Assembly (NCBI RefSeq): GCF_932276165.1
Contig: NC_063986.1
Span: forward strand, 7,948,501 to 8,012,500
Source of the DNA: Plutella xylostella
Lineage: Eukaryota; Arthropoda; Insecta; Lepidoptera; Plutellidae
Reading direction: 5' to 3'
DNA length: 64,000 bases
Shown here: piece after piece, positions 59,902 to 64,000 of the stretch
Layout of the letters: each line of letters begins with the position of its first letter
Position numbering within the stretch: the stretch's first letter is position 1
Translations under genes and position numbers: made by a program
Notes under the pieces: model-generated
What the model saw: the letters and a program-made list of their open reading frames with translations, nothing else
Database searches by the model: none
Told to the model about the DNA's origin: nothing

Positions 59902-62900
59902 CTAGAGAGAGCATGGGGGTCTGTTTGTGCCCAAAAGGTAAGATAGCACCAATGCCTTACCCATAAGTTCCGAATGTGGTAAAAATCTTTTAAGTTGTTA
60001 TTGGTAAGATTTTTTTTCAGCAACCGTTATTGCTGCAGTTTCTAATTTCTTCCTATATTTTTCATAATATATAAAATTTAAAGTTACCATTTAATTAGGC
60101 TATTTGTAATCAATTCGGAAGAGGCCGGAAGGCTGCGCGGGCGCTGCCCTCACGTGCGCTCGCTTGGCTTCATGCGAGTAGGTATATAAGATGAAAATAA
60201 ATACCTAAACCATTACATTTACATGAGTAATTGGAGGGTAGCTATTATGTGCCCCGGTAATTCGATAAGAACTGCATTAGTTTAGAATGAAAGTGGCCTG
60301 TGGGCCGTAATGGCACATTACATAACATGTGTGCAAGCCTACACCCTAATACATTATATACTTTGTTAAGGGTATATGCTAAGTTAGGCCTCGTTATATA
60401 AAATTTAACGTAAACGATTATGGAACGGAGAATATAAGGATTAGACGAAGAATTATTGTTGTAGGTGAGCGGTTAATATTTTGTTATTGCACATAATTCA
60501 TTTTATATCATGGACTTCTCCTAAAATAATGCGACAAACGAGTTTCCAAATGTGTTGGCATCGGACCTAAGCCATATTTATTTCTGCTTAAGTAACAAAA
60601 GCCCTTTGAAACTTTCGATAAATCGCAATTTTTCTCCCGAACGATGGCCTAAAGTGGTTTCGGTTTAATAAATATTAGCGAATAGGCGCTCGGTATGTTC
60701 TCTGGTAACCGGCACTTGCTTTTAAACGAATTGCTTCACATAACAATAAAAATGCTATGGAGCCCTTTCACACATGCACGGCGCGGCGCCTTCATTTGCC
60801 GAGGGCCGGCACGCAGCGGAAATATTTCCCCAAATCCATACTGCCTTGAGGATCCCGTAAAGCACCCCCGACCCCCGAAGCACGAGTGAGATTTATGCCC
60901 CCGCCCTAACACCCAGCTTTGCTATGATGAATTGACAGTTTTTCACAGCGGCCTCCAAATTTAACTCCAGAATATACGCACTCGGCATGAACAATGAGCC
61001 AGGTTCAGTCGTTACCGGGAAACTTTTAATGTCTCAAATGAGGTAAGGAGCTCGTAAATATTTCTATTCCCGAGATTTGTGGCGAGGAAGTTGCGTAAGT
61101 AATATGAATGCGCCGGTACGTTAATTAACTTTTCCCGCGGTAATTGCTACCTGACCGCAACAAAAATCTAAATTTAAATATCGAGTGCATTCTCGAGTAG
61201 GCGTATTTATTTTTAATTTTTCGTTATTATGATTTTAAGGGGCTACGCTGACGTGCACCCCGCCAGGCAAAAAACATAAACAGATTATAAACACGAACCG
61301 AGACACGGCCAACGCCATGGCTCCGCGTCACGGCATCCTTGTCGCATTTTTGCATACAAAATAGACCCTTGATATACTGCAGGAGGCTTATCATACGAAC
61401 CATGACTTCAGAAAAATTCCTGCGAAATTCGGCAGAAAAAAGTCCTATGCAAAGAAGTCATAACCTTTTAAACCTATTCAACGTAACGTCTGGCATGCTA
61501 GATAAAAACTAATGTACACGGTGGAGCGTCGATATCAAGTTTTTGATGACTTCATTGGCGTCGAAGGCCGGGCTTTGGGCAATCGTCTAAATTATAATAA
61601 TAAGCGCGCTGGCTCCGCGGGTACGCGTCCTAATAAAGCCATTATAAATATCTGATCCTCCGACGTGCGTCCGCTTAACCGACGCCAAATGCCAAAGGGT
61701 TAAAGTCTGTATTTATTATTGAGATATGAATTTAAATGCTGACGTGTTCTCTTATCGATACTATCTGTTACAATCTCATATTTTATTTGCTACGCACTGC
61801 ATATCTATTCTCGACATTGTCTTACAAGTCGTCGCTTTGTAAAAATACTGAAGCAAAACAGAGCTGGCTTGATTTAAGCGGGCGTCCGCCAACAATAGCG
61901 TCCGGGCTGTATGAATAAAATGTATACAAATTTAATCAAATATAAATCTATTAGTAAAATGAGAAATACGGAAGGGAGCGTTCACCTATACATATTCAAC
62001 AAGGCATTGCATCACGAAGGGGCCAATTTATGGTCTCGAGTCCTGAGAGCGTACTTTTACCGCGGCCGTATGTAAAACTGGACTATTTCTTTAGATCGGA
62101 TTGTCAGCATGCCTTTCTATTTTTATTTACGTAGCATACGAGTCGAATGAATTTAAAAGTTTGGGTTTTCCTGTGGAACTTTTCGCCTTAAATGTTGCAG
62201 CAACATTCGAAAAATATTTACTTCCAAGTTAACCGATTACGCGAGATGTAGGTAAAGGCACTCCAAATAAAGCAAGATTGAAGAGCGTGGGTTCAAATAA
62301 TAGCGAATTAAATCTATAGCGAAGGATAAACGGCTATTTCAGTCCCGTAATTAGGTACAATCGATGGCAAATTTTCATGACTTGATTTTGCTCCGAGCTT
62401 TTCGAAAGCAGATGGCGACCACGACTGCGGCTATTAATCATCATAAAACAACGCAATCAGAGCCCTGCGAGCTATAATCGAGTTAGGTAATCGAACCTGC
62501 ATGGCAGGCATCGGTAATAATCGACGGGAATTATAAAGGTGAAAATATAATAGGTACAAAATAGTTAAATCGCAAAATGCGAATGTAGTCGCATGTACGA
62601 ATAACAAAAAAGATGTTGCTTGCGATTCCATACACTGAAGTATGGTCGTAACCTAAGCTGCAGAACCAAACCAGGTGACCAGTAAGCCCACAGCAGGCAG
62701 CCAGTTTCCTTTAAAGTATTAATCAAGAGCCATGTTGAATATTTTGCTTTTCTTTTTTTCTTAAACGAGCCCATCCTTTTTGCTCCGCGTCTGTTTACGA
62801 CGTTATAAAGTTAGTTACACAATTACGTGTTCAGAAATGAGGATGTATTTCGCACCTAATAACTATTGTATTGCGCCGAGTTAGTCTAAAGTATAGCCGT

Positions 62901-64000
62901 TTGACGCTTTCGGCGTATCGAAAGGGTGCCGAACTGCCGACTATTTTAAACTGTGATTTCTAGGAAGACCATTGTGACTGAACTGCTGCTGTTATAAAGA
63001 GTTAACTGTCGCATTTTACTACTCAATATAAATAAGTATAGTCTTTACACTTTCAACCGAGCCGTTCATGGCTAGTAGAGACGCAATAGACTGGGTTTAA
63101 AGCAAAATGTCCAGCTTTAGCCAAGAAGAAAAACCTGACCAACTAAGGAAGTGTTAGAAAATTATTGGAACTAAGTCACGAGAACGTGTTACAAAAATAT
63201 CTAAGCAATTTCTTCGGAGAAAACTCAATATAAAAGGCGGGTATTGCGTGCAATGTACCAGGCGGGCAGACGAGGCATAAAGTATCGGATCGATGTCCCA
63301 ATAGAGAGTTGCGAGGAAGACAAAGATAGAATGGCTCCCCGATAGTTTTAAAGTTATTGCCTCCAAGAATATTTTAGAAATATTTTATAGGATTGCACGA
63401 TAGCATTGCAACGATATTTTGACTGTGGTTTATGCGATTTGCAATCACAATGACTCATTCTGTGTATTATATAAGTTGGTTTTTCATAAAATATTATTTA
63501 AAATATATTTCATGTAAAATTTAACTATGACGTACTTGACTAAACAATAAATTTTCAGATTTAATTAAACGGCACACAGGAGCCAAATTATCTACTGCAT
63601 TAATAACGCTGGCCACTCAACAGTCCATCTGGGAAATCATCCCCTCAATAAACAATTTCAAAGTGCAATTATAACTAACGATATCCAATTTACTATGTGA
63701 ATCCGCAGCCATCTCGATAAACGGCCACAATATTATATTACCTTAGACGTATTTGAATATCTTGCTGTGGATCGGGCTGGAGTCCGGCCATTGTTGCTTC
63801 TACCCTAGTATGGACTTAATTAAAGAGGACTGAATAGGAGGAGGTTAAACAGGAATTTAGAGACACGGACACCGGCCACAGTCTGTAAATAAGTTTCGTA
63901 TTTGGAACTGTTAATTTGAAAATGGAATACTGGCTGGTAGTGCGCTGTTCGGAAAAAGAAAAATGTTTCCATAGATTCTGCCAGTTGCCTGTGCGTTTAG

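Larger units (their letters stand above)
39131..64000 (-). other. Ubx: Last Ubx intron (partial, continues beyond the window)
   Basis: The intron is bounded on its 3' side by the acceptor CAG at 39133-39131. At least 24.9 kb is present and no upstream Ubx exon (YPWM-containing) is found before 64000. I see no other convincing coding exon on either strand; the reading frames here are short, start in repeats or low-complexity DNA, and lack recognisable domains. Recognised contents are a tRNA-derived SINE (about 40731-41048), a small stem-loop (47076-47100), a possible 89-bp MITE (53363-53451), a 149-nt hairpin MITE (55211-55359), a GC-rich patch near 57540-57620 and triple GATAA sites (59886-59901). 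Large Ubx introns are known to house enhancers in insects, but which parts are functional cannot be read from one sequence. Confidence 0.85.

Noticed and set aside
1..64000. iab-4/iab-8 microRNA hairpin or abd-A homeobox exon
   Set aside because: I looked for the iab-4/iab-8 mature sequences and for the abd-A homeodomain (FQTLELEKEFHFNHYL); neither is present. Only target-like seed matches were found.

Overview
The window looks like a piece of a lepidopteran (moth or butterfly) Hox cluster. The one host protein-coding exon I can support is the terminal, homeobox-bearing exon of Ultrabithorax (Ubx), on the minus strand at 38832-39130. It encodes a complete 60-residue homeodomain, the UbdA peptide, an 11-alanine tract and a short C-terminus. 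A lepidopteran origin is inferred from the resident repeats: a tRNA-derived SINE, an RTE-type LINE tail with a TGA-rich 3' end, another common LINE tail, and many TAGGTAGGTACC-like words. The species cannot be named from this window.

Layout. From 39131 to 64000 is the last Ubx intron, running off the window; the upstream exon is not present. It contains a SINE with a tandemly duplicated Pol III head (about 40731-41048), a 149-nt near-perfect hairpin MITE (55211-55359), a small foldback, and otherwise unannotated DNA where cis-regulatory elements are expected. Just below the Ubx stop is a proximal poly(A) signal (38625-38630), then a GC-rich patch at about 37.9-38.06 kb. From 38.6 kb down to position 1 is the 3' side of Ubx, which in the usual Hox order faces abd-A. 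No abd-A homeobox is present. This part is gene-poor and carries transposons: a Tc1 element with 27-bp inverted repeats and two premature stops (26227-27818); a hAT-like element with an 8-bp target duplication that contains fragments of a jockey/CR1-type LINE and a mariner-type transposase (6208-8535); two inverted RTE LINE tails (1823-2322 and 3606-3674); a LINE tail (13771-13980); and several MITEs.

The most interesting signal lies outside the coding exon. In the minus-strand sense, positions 15812-16835 hold six copies of the octamer ATACGTAA, all in one orientation. This is the canonical 8mer target of the Hox-cluster microRNA miR-iab-8-5p. Two miR-iab-4-5p seed matches (16562-16571 and 16998-17009) lie in the same segment, and an AATAAA signal with a Pumilio-type site sits at its 3' end (about 15560-15582). 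Ubx is a known target of these microRNAs in Drosophila, so I infer that about 15.56-17.0 kb is a 3'UTR or terminal exon of a minus-strand Hox transcript. The best candidate is a distal Ubx 3' end about 23 kb below the stop codon. The proximal 3'UTR next to the stop has no such sites. If correct, choice of 3' end would switch microRNA sensitivity on or off. This is an inference and needs transcript data.

A second regulatory candidate is a loose cluster of CTCF-like AGATGGCG/AGGGCGCT words at 28.8-31.2 kb. The remaining DNA shows no gene I can support.
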